From the NCBI GenBank assembly GCA_028695735.1, contig JAQVIJ010000001.1:51081-115080 (forward strand): 64,000 nucleotides of DNA. The letters are read 5' to 3'. Below the pieces are notes generated by a model. That model was not told the DNA's origin, searched no databases, and saw nothing but the letters and a program-made list of their open reading frames with translations. This document shows, in pieces, positions 1 through 7,647 of this stretch. This DNA is from Deltaproteobacteria bacterium. GTDB taxonomy: Bacteria > Desulfobacterota > Dissulfuribacteria > Dissulfuribacterales > DYLC01. The translations under genes and the position numbers were made by a program. Numbering within the stretch: position 1 is the stretch's first letter; each line of letters opens with the position of its first letter.

Positions 1-247
1 GATTTGCAGTCTGCCAAAGGATGCGGCCTGTGCGCCTGTCCTTCATACGCACAGCACACTCCACATTGATGCGGCGTTCTACGGCCTTGTCATAGGCAAG
101 AAATGAAAGGCCAGAGACATCCACCCTGCGCACCTCCCCTTCTATAATGACATCCGCCTCATCCCGTTCCGCCAGGCGCAAAGCCCCGCCTCGCAAAAAT
201 TCCCTGCGCAAGTCCTCGGTAATCCAAGACGCCAACTGAAATTCATT
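1..247 (-). pseudogene. Truncated second copy of lptE (5'-truncated fragment, continues left of window)
   Basis: These 247 bases match 1694-1940 inside the intact lptE without gaps and with only two differences (128 g versus 1821 t, 188 g versus 1881 a). They correspond to LptE residues 51-133. Identity stops at the attcatt of 241-247, where the intact gene continues and this copy does not, so the signal peptide and first 50 residues are missing. The 3' part lies outside the window. Both differences fall on third codon positions and are silent. The arrangement (a displaced 3' fragment, then an insert, then an intact gene) is what integration into a gene with restoration of its 3' end would leave, but an imperfect tandem duplication is also possible. 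Confidence 0.85.
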
Positions 248-483
248 TTGACAAGCTGTACTCAGGGACAATTATGAAAAGGTAAATTATGTATTATACT
301 CCTTTCTTATAGACTTACACCCGCCAATAAAATTTTCATTTGATGAACGGTTATAAAGGTTTTGCCCATAACAGAACCGGACATGATGGCTTTATTTCTT
401 TGAATTGACTACAACACAGCAGGGCAAGACAGCGCACTCTCTACAATGAGAACATATATCTATAACATACAAGGTGGCCGAAC

Positions 484-507
484 AAAAATGAAAACGTTTT
501 CATTTTT
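484..507. repeat. 24-bp perfect palindrome centred on AACGTT
   Basis: The two 12-base halves are exact reverse complements, with the centre between 495 and 496. The core TGAAAACGTTTTCA resembles operators bound by LacI/GalR-family repressors (CcpA-type cre sites have a similar layout). No such regulator is in the window. It could instead be a hairpin belonging to a mobile element. Confidence 0.7.
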
Positions 508-713
508 CATTAAACCGAAAATTGTTTGGCTAAACAAATAGATAAAACATACAACCTGCATAAGGCTGATAGTCCGATACAGTATAGGGATATAGACATG
601 ACGAAATTCCTGTGGCTGGATATATCTTGACTGGTATACGAAGAAGATAGTTGGCTATTCAAGGATGGGGCTGGCATTTTTTTATTTAACCCTTTTTTTG
701 CCTTTGTTTTTCT

Positions 714-740
714 TTGACAGTGCAGCAATCCCATGATAAT
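714..740 (+). promoter_or_regulatory. Possible sigma-70 promoter of the GIY-YIG/TPR gene
   Basis: TTGACA (714-719) is followed after 15 bases by GATAAT (735-740), about 60 bases before the start codon at 800. Both hexamers are good; the spacer is short. Confidence 0.35.
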
Positions 741-799
741 TTTTAGAAGACCTGTAAGATAGATAATGAATAATGTTGTAGATTGGGAGAGTTATCGCC

Positions 800-1453
800 A
801 TGAAGGGTTGGGTTTACATCATCACAAATAAAGCTATGCCAGGCATCATCAAGGTTGGCTTTTCCATGCAGGACCCAGAACTGCTGGCAGCAGAGTTAGA
901 CCACACAGGGTCACCCCACCCATACATCGTTGACTATGAGGTATTGGTTGACGAGCCCCATGACATTGAGCAAAAAGTTCACAATCGCTTGAGAAATCAC
1001 AGGGAGGGGAAAGAGTGGTTTCGCTGCACCACTGAAGAGGCAATCGCTACAATAAAAGAGGTCGTTGGCGCAAACATCTACATTGAGCAATTCAAACGTG
1101 CTGACAGGGAAAAAGCTGAAGCAATCAAGCAGCAAAGAGAATACGAGGAAGAATTAAGGCGTGTGGATAGGACTATAGAGGATTGTAGTAAGGCAATCCA
1201 GTTAAACCCAAATGATGCCGACGCCTACAACAATCGTGGGGATGCTTATGCGCACAAAGGACAATATGACAGGACGATAAAGGATTGTGATAAGGCAATT
1301 CAATTAAACCCAAATCTTGCCGCAGCCTACTACAATCGTGGGCTTGCTTATAAGCACAAAGGACAATATGACAAGGCAATTTCTGATTTCCAAACGGCAT
1401 GTGATATGGGGTTTGAGGAAGGGTGCATGGCATTGCAGATGATATTGGAATGA
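800..1453 (+). CDS. GIY-YIG (T5orf172/MUG113-type) protein with TPR repeats
   Basis: The 217-residue protein opens with a GIY-YIG superfamily fold of the T5orf172 type (residues about 3-85: GWVYIITN, IIKVGFS, then the conserved KEWFRCT near the end). A charged helical linker follows (about 95-125), then two tetratricopeptide repeats (about 125-200) whose DNA is also repetitive, with AIQLNPN appearing twice. GGGAG lies 10 bases before the ATG. The family has nuclease-like members of uncertain role, often phage-linked; the TPRs suggest a protein partner. It is the only gene in the insert between the two lptE copies, which points to recent acquisition. Function is unknown. Confidence 0.8.
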   Translation: MKGWVYIITNKAMPGIIKVGFSMQDPELLAAELDHTGSPHPYIVDYEVLVDEPHDIEQKVHNRLRNHREGKEWFRCTTEEAIATIKEVVGANIYIEQFKRADREKAEAIKQQREYEEELRRVDRTIEDCSKAIQLNPNDADAYNNRGDAYAHKGQYDRTIKDCDKAIQLNPNLAAAYYNRGLAYKHKGQYDKAISDFQTACDMGFEEGCMALQMILE

Positions 1454-1562
1454 TATGCAAGCGCTCCTTGCAGAACTTGCACTCCACTCCAAAGAGACCA
1501 ATCGCAGGTTTCAGGAAGACGCTCGTAAGTTTTATAAACTCCTGTTCACGCCTTTAAGGTTA
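1454..1562. other. Right end of the insert, downstream of intact lptE
   Basis: A short frame opens here at 1455 and runs to 1601 (48 codons, beginning MQALLAELALHSKET), overlapping the end of lptE on the other strand. It looks helical and could be a fragment of a gene cut by the insertion, but has no clear ribosome binding site. I see no terminator for lptE. Confidence 0.25.
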
Positions 1563-2090
1563 TTAAAACACACCTGTAACACGATGATATATAAGCTCGG
1601 CTAAATAACGGCTGATTTTCCTGGAGGCATCCGCCTTGAGTGCATCGCTTTCCATATTGTCTCTGCCTGTAAGAAAACCCTCGTCCCGCACCAGATTTGC
1701 AGTCTGCCAAAGGATGCGGCCTGTGCGCCTGTCCTTCATACGCACAGCACACTCCACATTGATGCGGCGTTCTACGGCCTTGTCATAGGCAAGAAATGAA
1801 AGGCCAGAGACATCCACCCTTCGCACCTCCCCTTCTATAATGACATCCGCCTCATCCCGTTCCGCCAGGCGCAAAGCCCCACCTCGCAAAAATTCCCTGC
1901 GCAAGTCCTCGGTAATCCAAGACGCCAACTGAAATTCATTGCTCTTATTGACAAAAGGTGCCACATAAACGGTCTGTATCCAGGACGGCAGGGACTCACT
2001 GCGCTCAGCAAACCTATAACCGCAACCGGATACCAGCCCAGCCAAAAGACCTATGACGGCCAACAAACTGAAAAAACGAAGATATTTCAT
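1563..2090 (-). CDS. lptE: LPS assembly lipoprotein LptE
   Basis: LptE is the outer-membrane lipoprotein that plugs the LptD beta-barrel and helps insert lipopolysaccharide into the outer leaflet. The 175-residue product has a lipoprotein signal peptide with lipobox LVSGC and acylated Cys23, then the CGYRF start typical of LptE and the conserved Ile/Val-rich body. Its ATG overlaps the leuS stop (ATGA), so it is translationally coupled as the last gene of the long minus-strand operon, the usual leuS-lptE order. Residues 51-133 are duplicated at 1-247; if an element integrated here, the 3' part of this gene may be of foreign origin. Confidence 0.9.
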   Translation of the reverse strand: MKYLRFFSLLAVIGLLAGLVSGCGYRFAERSESLPSWIQTVYVAPFVNKSNEFQLASWITEDLRREFLRGGALRLAERDEADVIIEGEVRRVDVSGLSFLAYDKAVERRINVECAVRMKDRRTGRILWQTANLVRDEGFLTGRDNMESDALKADASRKISRYLAELIYHRVTGVF

Positions 2091-4594
2091 TGCACCACCA
2101 CATTCAGCAGTCTGCCGGCGACATAGACAACCTTTCTGATGGCCTTGCCCGCTATATGGCGCTCCACGGCATCGTTCTTGCGCGCAGCAGCCAGCACCTC
2201 CTCCTGTGAAGCGGTTTTATACACAGTCACCTCGCCCCTCAGCCGGCCATTGACCTGCACCGCTATCTTGACCTCATCCGCCTCCAGAAGTGTCGAATCC
2301 GCCTGAGGCCAGCTAAAGCTGGTAATGGGGTCTTTATGCCCCATGAGCTCCCACAACCTTTCAGTAATGTGTGGCACCATGGGCGCAAGTAAGAGCAGGA
2401 CCATCTCCAGGGCCTCTCGCATCACTGGCAAAAACGCCCTATCCATGACACAAGCCCCAAGACAGGCATTTATCTCATTAATCAGCTCCATTACAGCGCT
2501 TATGGCGGTATTGAACTGAAAACGACGCTGTATATCGTCAGTGACCTTGGCTATGGTCTGATGGGTCTTGCGGCGCAGGGACAAAAGGGTCTTATTGGCA
2601 AGGCAGGCCTGCTGCAATGCCTCTGAAGAGGTATCGGCCTCTCGCAACTGCTCTGCATGGGCTGTAACCAGACGCCACAACCTCTGAAGAAAACGATGAC
2701 AGCCCTCTATGCCGTGGTCGCTCCACTCCAGGTCCCTTTCAGGAGGCGCTGCAAAAAGGATAAAGAGGCGCACTGTATCCGCTCCATAGCGCCGTATCAT
2801 CTCGTCAGGGTCCACCACATTGCCCTTAGACTTGGACATCTTGGCGCCTTCCTTCAAAACCATGCCCTGTGTAAGTAGATTTTCAAAGGGCTCATCCACT
2901 GACAGCCAGCCTAACTCACGCAATACCTTGGTGAAAAATCTGGAATAGAGCAGGTGCAAAATGGCATGTTCCACTCCACCAATATACTGGTTCACTGGAA
3001 GCCACTTGGCAACACGCTTTTTATCCAATGGCATGGACACCTCATCAGGGCAGGTATAACGGGCAAAATACCAGGAAGACTCCACAAAGGTATCCATGGT
3101 GTCCGTCTCCCGCCTGGCCTCACCTCCACACTTGGGACAGACTGTTCTGTAAAATGCCTCGAAATTCGGCAGAGGCGAACGGCCACTGGCATCCAATTGG
3201 GCGTCAAGGGGGAGTTCCACCGGAAGCTGTTCCCTTGGCACAGGCACGATTCCGCAGCGGCTGCAATGTATCACAGGAATTGGAGCACCCCAGTAACGCT
3301 GTCTCGAAATACCCCAATCCCTCAATCTATAGGCTACAGTGGGCTCTCCGAGCCCCTTGGCCTTTAAGCGGCTCACTATGGCGGCCTTCGCCTCTTCATT
3401 GCCCATGCCGGTAAAATCGCCTGAATCGACCAATCTGCCAGGACCCTCCCAGGCCTCCTGCAGGGGCGATCGGCCGGTCGCCCCTACGTCTCTGTCACCA
3501 GGTTGAATCACCAGTTTAATGGGCAGACCATAGCGTTTGGCAAACTCAAAATCCCTTTGGTCATGGGCAGGCACGGCCATGACAGCCCCTGTGCCATACT
3601 CCATCAGCACGAAATTGGCCACATAGATGGGCACCCGTTCTCCTGTGAGGGGGTGTACCGCAAAGGCCCCTGTCCAGACCCCTTCCTTTTCTTTAGACTC
3701 CATACGCTCTTTGGAAGGCACAGCAGTCCACTTGGCAAGAAATGCCTTTACTGCCTGCTCCTGGCCTGTACCCTGGGCCAATGTCATCACCATGGGATGG
3801 TCGGGTGCGATACTTACAAAGGTCACGCCAAAGAGGGTGTCAGGTCGAGTGGTGAACACAATCAAATCCTCTGTCTGTCTATCAGCCACCCGGAAGCTAA
3901 TCTTCGCCCCCTCACTCCTTCCGATCCAGTTACGCTGCATGGTCAAGACCTTTTCGGGCCAACCACTCAGTTTATCACAGCCGGCCAGAAGCTCATCGGC
4001 ATAGGCCGTAATCCTGAAAAACCAGCCGTACAGCTCCTTTTCCACCACCTTTGTACCGCAGCGCCAGCACTCGCCGTCCTCTACCTGCTCGTTTGCCAGC
4101 ACAGTGGAGCAGCTTTCGCACCAGTTCACCCTGGAAAGTTTGCGATATACCAGGCCCTTTTCATACATCTCCAGAAAAAAGAGCTGCTCCCAACGGTAAT
4201 AGGATGGGTGGCATGTGGCTATTTCCCTACTCCAATCATAGGAAAAACCCAGTTTTTTGAGCTGGGAACGCATGTAGTCAATATTTTCATAGGTCCACTT
4301 GGCAGGATGTGTCCCATGTTTTATGGCGGCATTCTCCGCAGGCAGGCCAAAGGCATCCCAGCCCATGGGATGCAATACCTCGAACCCCTGCATGCGCTTA
4401 TATCTTGCCACCACATCGCCTATGGTGTAATTGCGCACATGACCCATGTGAATCCTGCCCGATGGATATGGAAACATCTCCAGCACGTAATAAAAAGGCC
4501 TTTCACTGGACTCATTGACTCTAAAAATACCCTCCGACTCCCACTTTTGTTGAAGTGTGGCCTCTATATTTTCAAAATCATATGGTAGTTCCAT
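2087..4594 (-). CDS. leuS: Leucyl-tRNA synthetase with an in-frame palindromic repeat
   Basis: This class I synthetase charges tRNA-Leu. The start chosen is the ATG at 4594 (835 residues) because GAGG sits 7 bases upstream; the ATG four codons earlier has no binding site. The HIGH-type motif is HMGH (about 49-52) and KMSKS is near residue 585. Cys pairs of the zinc domain (CESC, CWRC) and the CP1 editing domain (GTGAVMAVPAHDQRD) are present. In the editing domain, around residues 366-379, a GC-rich palindromic repeat adds a peptide reading GDRDVGATGRSPLQ in a loop that is shorter in, for example, the Thermus enzyme (from memory). Both neighbours are co-transcribed. Confidence 0.97.
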   Translation of the reverse strand: MELPYDFENIEATLQQKWESEGIFRVNESSERPFYYVLEMFPYPSGRIHMGHVRNYTIGDVVARYKRMQGFEVLHPMGWDAFGLPAENAAIKHGTHPAKWTYENIDYMRSQLKKLGFSYDWSREIATCHPSYYRWEQLFFLEMYEKGLVYRKLSRVNWCESCSTVLANEQVEDGECWRCGTKVVEKELYGWFFRITAYADELLAGCDKLSGWPEKVLTMQRNWIGRSEGAKISFRVADRQTEDLIVFTTRPDTLFGVTFVSIAPDHPMVMTLAQGTGQEQAVKAFLAKWTAVPSKERMESKEKEGVWTGAFAVHPLTGERVPIYVANFVLMEYGTGAVMAVPAHDQRDFEFAKRYGLPIKLVIQPGDRDVGATGRSPLQEAWEGPGRLVDSGDFTGMGNEEAKAAIVSRLKAKGLGEPTVAYRLRDWGISRQRYWGAPIPVIHCSRCGIVPVPREQLPVELPLDAQLDASGRSPLPNFEAFYRTVCPKCGGEARRETDTMDTFVESSWYFARYTCPDEVSMPLDKKRVAKWLPVNQYIGGVEHAILHLLYSRFFTKVLRELGWLSVDEPFENLLTQGMVLKEGAKMSKSKGNVVDPDEMIRRYGADTVRLFILFAAPPERDLEWSDHGIEGCHRFLQRLWRLVTAHAEQLREADTSSEALQQACLANKTLLSLRRKTHQTIAKVTDDIQRRFQFNTAISAVMELINEINACLGACVMDRAFLPVMREALEMVLLLLAPMVPHITERLWELMGHKDPITSFSWPQADSTLLEADEVKIAVQVNGRLRGEVTVYKTASQEEVLAAARKNDAVERHIAGKAIRKVVYVAGRLLNVVVQ
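3460..3487. repeat. GC-rich palindromic repeat inside the leuS reading frame
   Basis: The 28-base core is palindromic apart from two changes (3461, 3470) and matches the perfect palindrome at 4644-4671. The similarity runs on through the shared GTCTCTGTCA on the right (to 3497). It keeps the leuS frame open and encodes about ten surface residues. This behaviour resembles the coding palindromic elements described in Rickettsia, though the sequence is different. Confidence 0.75.
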
Positions 4595-4643
4595 AGGCAA
4601 CCTCATCTATCGCTATATTTATTTTTAAATCTGCCAGGACCCT

Positions 4644-4671
4644 GTAGGGGCGACCGGCCGGTCGCCCCTAC
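4644..4671. repeat. 28-bp perfect palindrome between nusB and leuS
   Basis: The two 14-base halves are exact reverse complements. The copy extends on both sides into sequence shared with leuS: 4628-4643 equals 3432-3447, and 4672-4686 equals 3488-3502 with one mismatch, with 12 leuS bases (3448-3459) missing. Because the left flank encodes a native leuS stretch, this copy was probably duplicated from leuS. It would form a strong hairpin in the nusB-leuS message, but no T-run follows, so a classic terminator is unlikely. Confidence 0.8.
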
Positions 4672-4678
4672 GTCTCTG

Positions 4679-5221
4679 TCAGCAGGAAGAGATATGAATT
4701 TCTTTTAACACCGCGTCCAGCACACCATTGATAAATGAGACAGCATCATCCGTAGAAAATTTCTTGGCAAGCTCAATGGCCTCATTGATGGCCACTTTCC
4801 CCGGAATATCAGGGCAATAAGACAACTCAAACACTCCGATACGCAGGATGTTCCTGTCCACCAGAGACATGCGGTTCAGACGCCAGTTTTTGGAGTGCTG
4901 CTGAATCAGTACATCCAGCGCCTCCCTATGGCGCAACACCCCTTCCAGGAGTGTCTGTGCAAACTCAAAGGCCGGATCGGTTTTCGAGATGGAATCGTCC
5001 ACAAGACGCAGATAATCCGCATACCATTCATTCAATACATGCTCATCAAGCCCGTTACAGGGCAACCCGCAGTCTTCCTGTGGGCTGCACCCATCTGAAT
5101 CAGGAAAAGACCGGTCGGCCTGCAGGGACGAATCAGGCGGTTCAGGCCGGTCCGACGACGGACGCAATTCCAGACCATAGAGCATCTGGAGGGCGATTTT
5201 TCTGCCGCGGCGACGAATCAT
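4679..5221 (-). CDS. nusB: Transcription antitermination factor NusB
   Basis: NusB binds boxA RNA with S10 (NusE) to support antitermination on rRNA operons. The helical core is clear: RRRGRKIALQMLYGLE at the N-terminus, the DRNILRIGVFEL segment and AINEAIELAKKF. At 180 residues it is longer than usual (about 140-150) because residues about 19-55 form a Ser/Pro/Asp-rich insertion after the first helix. The last codon and stop (TGC TGA) lie in sequence shared with leuS next to the palindrome, so the C-terminus may have been reset by that duplication. It follows ribH by 4 bases, the common ribH-nusB pairing. Confidence 0.93.
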   Translation of the reverse strand: MIRRRGRKIALQMLYGLELRPSSDRPEPPDSSLQADRSFPDSDGCSPQEDCGLPCNGLDEHVLNEWYADYLRLVDDSISKTDPAFEFAQTLLEGVLRHREALDVLIQQHSKNWRLNRMSLVDRNILRIGVFELSYCPDIPGKVAINEAIELAKKFSTDDAVSFINGVLDAVLKEIHISSC

Positions 5222-5225
5222 TCGA

Positions 5226-5696
5226 TCACTGTTCCATATTTTTCAGCAGGCTGATCATCTCTATCACGGAAAGGGCGGAGTCCCAACCCTTGTTGCCTGC
5301 CTTTGTACCGGCCCGTTCAATGGCCTGTTCTATGGTTTCTGTGGTCAGAATACCGAAGGCAACAGGGCATTCGGCTTGGAGGGCGGTCTGTGCAACCCCC
5401 TTCGAGGCCTCTGCTGCCACGTATTCGAAATGCGGGGTAGCGCCTCTGATAATACAGCCAAGGCATAAAATCCCGTCATATTTTCTGCTCATGGCCATCT
5501 TTTTGGCCACAAGAGGTATCTCGAATGCCCCAGGCACCCATGCGACCGAGATATCCTCATCCGAGGCCCCATGCCGCACAAGGGCGTCGATGGCCCCCGA
5601 CAGCAGCTTGCTGGATATGAATTCATTGAAACGGGCTACAACTATACCCACCCTGAAACCCTTTGCCTGTAAATGACCCTCAAATATTCTCGGCAT
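5226..5696 (-). CDS. ribH: 6,7-dimethyl-8-ribityllumazine synthase
   Basis: RibH condenses 5-amino-6-ribitylaminouracil with dihydroxybutanone phosphate, the penultimate step of riboflavin synthesis. The 156-residue product has the family signatures [18 protein letters not shown] and the catalytic-loop sequence [22 protein letters not shown] stands 5 bases before the ATG. It lies between ribBA and nusB. Confidence 0.97.
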   Translation of the reverse strand: MPRIFEGHLQAKGFRVGIVVARFNEFISSKLLSGAIDALVRHGASDEDISVAWVPGAFEIPLVAKKMAMSRKYDGILCLGCIIRGATPHFEYVAAEASKGVAQTALQAECPVAFGILTTETIEQAIERAGTKAGNKGWDSALSVIEMISLLKNMEQ

Positions 5697-5725
5697 ATGC
5701 CCTCCTCGTTATTACTGGGGTGTTC

Positions 5726-6949
5726 CTATTTGCTATCCTGTAAATTCAATAACAGATGCCCCATTTTCTCGGCCTTGCAACGCAGATAGGCCATATTTTC
5801 CTCATGCGGCGGAATCTCGATGGGCACACGCTCCGTAATCTTCAGCCCGTAACCCTCAAGCCCTACAATCTTTTTGGGATTGTTGGTCATAATACGCATA
5901 CGCCTCACTCCCAAATCCCGCAATATCTGGGCTCCGATACCGTAATCCCTCAAATCCGCCTGAAAACCCAGTTCCTTATTGGCCTCCACTGTATCCCTGC
6001 CATTATCCTGAAGCTGATAGGCCTTCAGCTTGTTGATGAGCCCTATACCGCGACCTTCCTGCCGCATGTAGAGCAAAATGCCACGGCCCTCACAGGCGAT
6101 GCGGTTCATGGCGGTCTGAAGCTGAGGCCCGCAGTCACAACGGAGTGACCCCAAGACATCCCCTGTGAAACATTCGGAATGCACCCGCACCAATACATCT
6201 TCATCGGGATGAATGGGCAAATCACCCTTTACCAGGGCCAGATGATTATAATCGTCTATCAAACTGCTGTAAGCGATGAGACGCCACTCTCCGCCGAAAC
6301 GGGACGGCAATCTCACATCCACCTCTCTTTTTACAAAGCTCTCCTTCTGAAGCCGGTAGGCGATGAGATCCGCTATGGTGACGATCTTGAGCCCGTGTTC
6401 CCTGGCGAATATCTCCAGATCAGGCATACGGGCCATACTGCCGTCATCCTTCATGATCTCACATATAACACCGGCAGGCTTCAGACCCGCCAGCCTCGCC
6501 AGATCCACCGAACCCTCTGTCTGACCCGCCCGCACCAGAACACCGCCGTCCCTGGCCCTCAAAGGAAAGATATGCCCTGGAGTGACGATATCGTCGGGGG
6601 TGGCGCCGTCAGCAACGGCTGCAAGTATGGTGGTTGCCCTGTCATGGGCCGAGATACCGGTGGTGACACCCCTGGCCGCCTCAATGGAGACAGTAAAGGC
6701 GGTGCCGAAACGGGATTTGTTCCGGGCGGCCATCATGGGCAGCTGCAGCCTTTCCACCTGCCCTGATGTCATCGCAAGACAGATCAGGCCCCTGCCGTAC
6801 TTTGCCATGAAATTTATGGCCTCGGGAGTGACCTTTTCCGCCGCCATGGTGAGATCACCCTCATTTTCACGGTCCTCGTCATCCACCAGGATGAACATCT
6901 TGCCTTCCCTGATATCCTGCAACACCTCTTCTATGGAAGATTTAGCCAT
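5726..6949 (-). CDS. ribBA: Bifunctional DHBP synthase / GTP cyclohydrolase II
   Basis: RibBA supplies both precursors of the lumazine ring. Residues 1 to about 205 form the 3,4-dihydroxy-2-butanone-4-phosphate synthase domain, with the acidic [10 protein letters not shown] motif and the [11 protein letters not shown] loop. The rest is GTP cyclohydrolase II, with zinc ligands in [15 protein letters not shown] and the RQEGRGIGL motif. Both active-site sets look intact. AAGGAG stands 6 bases before the ATG. It sits between ribE and ribH in the riboflavin block. Confidence 0.97.
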   Translation of the reverse strand: MAKSSIEEVLQDIREGKMFILVDDEDRENEGDLTMAAEKVTPEAINFMAKYGRGLICLAMTSGQVERLQLPMMAARNKSRFGTAFTVSIEAARGVTTGISAHDRATTILAAVADGATPDDIVTPGHIFPLRARDGGVLVRAGQTEGSVDLARLAGLKPAGVICEIMKDDGSMARMPDLEIFAREHGLKIVTIADLIAYRLQKESFVKREVDVRLPSRFGGEWRLIAYSSLIDDYNHLALVKGDLPIHPDEDVLVRVHSECFTGDVLGSLRCDCGPQLQTAMNRIACEGRGILLYMRQEGRGIGLINKLKAYQLQDNGRDTVEANKELGFQADLRDYGIGAQILRDLGVRRMRIMTNNPKKIVGLEGYGLKITERVPIEIPPHEENMAYLRCKAEKMGHLLLNLQDSK

Positions 6950-6965
6950 GTTAACTCCTTATTGT

Positions 6966-7643
6966 TCATAAAAAACCATGACGCATCAGTAAGGATGCGT
7001 CAATACTGGATTTGCCGCGCTCACTTGAGGCTGCCTGTGGCAAGCGGCCGTTCAGCATCTTTTCCACATACTTGGCCAGGATATCCAGTTCCACATTGAC
7101 CAAATCGCCCTTTTGTTTAAAACCGATGGTGGTCAGCCTCGCGGTATGTGGTATGATGGCCAGGGAAAACCGGCCTTTTCCGCAGGCGTTCACCGTCAAG
7201 CTCACGCCATCCACTGCAACAGACCCCTTTTCCACCAGATAATGGTCATATTTATCTGCATATTTTTCAGGCATGGCAATGGTTATGACCAAAAAACGGC
7301 CTTTCATGCCCATTTCCACTATCTCACCCACACAATCTATATGCCCTGTCACTATATGACCGCCCAAACGGTCCACAGGCCGCATGGCGCGCTCCAGATT
7401 CACACGGCTGCCAGAACGCAACGCACCGAGATTCGTCCGCTCCAGGGTCTCAAAAGAGACATCCGCGGTAAAAAAACGCTCGGATATAGTGACAGCAGTC
7501 AGACACACTCCATTTACCGCTATGCTCTCACCCACCTTGCCGCTGGTCAGCAGGAAATCGGGGACACAGCCCAGCAGCAACCCCTCCTGAGTGGGGGAAA
7601 TGCCCTTCACTATACCCATGCCCTCTACAATGCCGGTAAACAT
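6966..7643 (-). CDS. ribE: Riboflavin synthase, alpha subunit
   Basis: The enzyme dismutates two lumazine molecules into riboflavin. It contains two lumazine-binding repeats, starting MFTGIVEG and with the paired signatures GVCLTAV (repeat 1) and GVSLTVN (repeat 2). The ATG at 7643 is preferred because family members begin MFTGIVEG and AAGGG lies 11 bases upstream; a GTG four codons earlier would overlap ribD. Length is 225 residues, slightly above average because of a C-terminal tail. Confidence 0.96.
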   Translation of the reverse strand: MFTGIVEGMGIVKGISPTQEGLLLGCVPDFLLTSGKVGESIAVNGVCLTAVTISERFFTADVSFETLERTNLGALRSGSRVNLERAMRPVDRLGGHIVTGHIDCVGEIVEMGMKGRFLVITIAMPEKYADKYDHYLVEKGSVAVDGVSLTVNACGKGRFSLAIIPHTARLTTIGFKQKGDLVNVELDILAKYVEKMLNGRLPQAASSERGKSSIDASLLMRHGFL

Positions 7644-7647
7644 GGTC

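Larger units (their letters stand above)
248..799. other. Gene-free stretch of the insert between the two lptE copies
   Basis: I see no convincing gene in these 552 bases. The sequence is AT-richer than the flanks, has T-runs around 675-715, and holds the palindrome at 484-507 and a possible promoter at 714-740 for the gene starting at 800. A 74-codon frame on the minus strand (510-734) has no ribosome binding site or recognisable family. Confidence 0.5.

Noticed and set aside
248-280. Sequence ctgtactcagggacaattatga considered as an insertion-sequence end
   Set aside because: I found no matching inverted end at the right side of the insert and no transposase gene.
510-734. 74-codon minus-strand frame in the insert
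   Set aside because: It has no binding site, is low in information and overlaps the presumed promoter region of the next gene.
3503-4588. 361-codon open frame on the plus strand inside leuS
   Set aside because: It is antisense to strongly conserved LeuRS sequence, has no recognisable family and no ribosome binding site.
4644-4671. Palindrome considered as an intrinsic terminator of nusB
   Set aside because: No T-run follows on the minus strand, and a copy lies inside leuS, so it is better explained as a repeat element.
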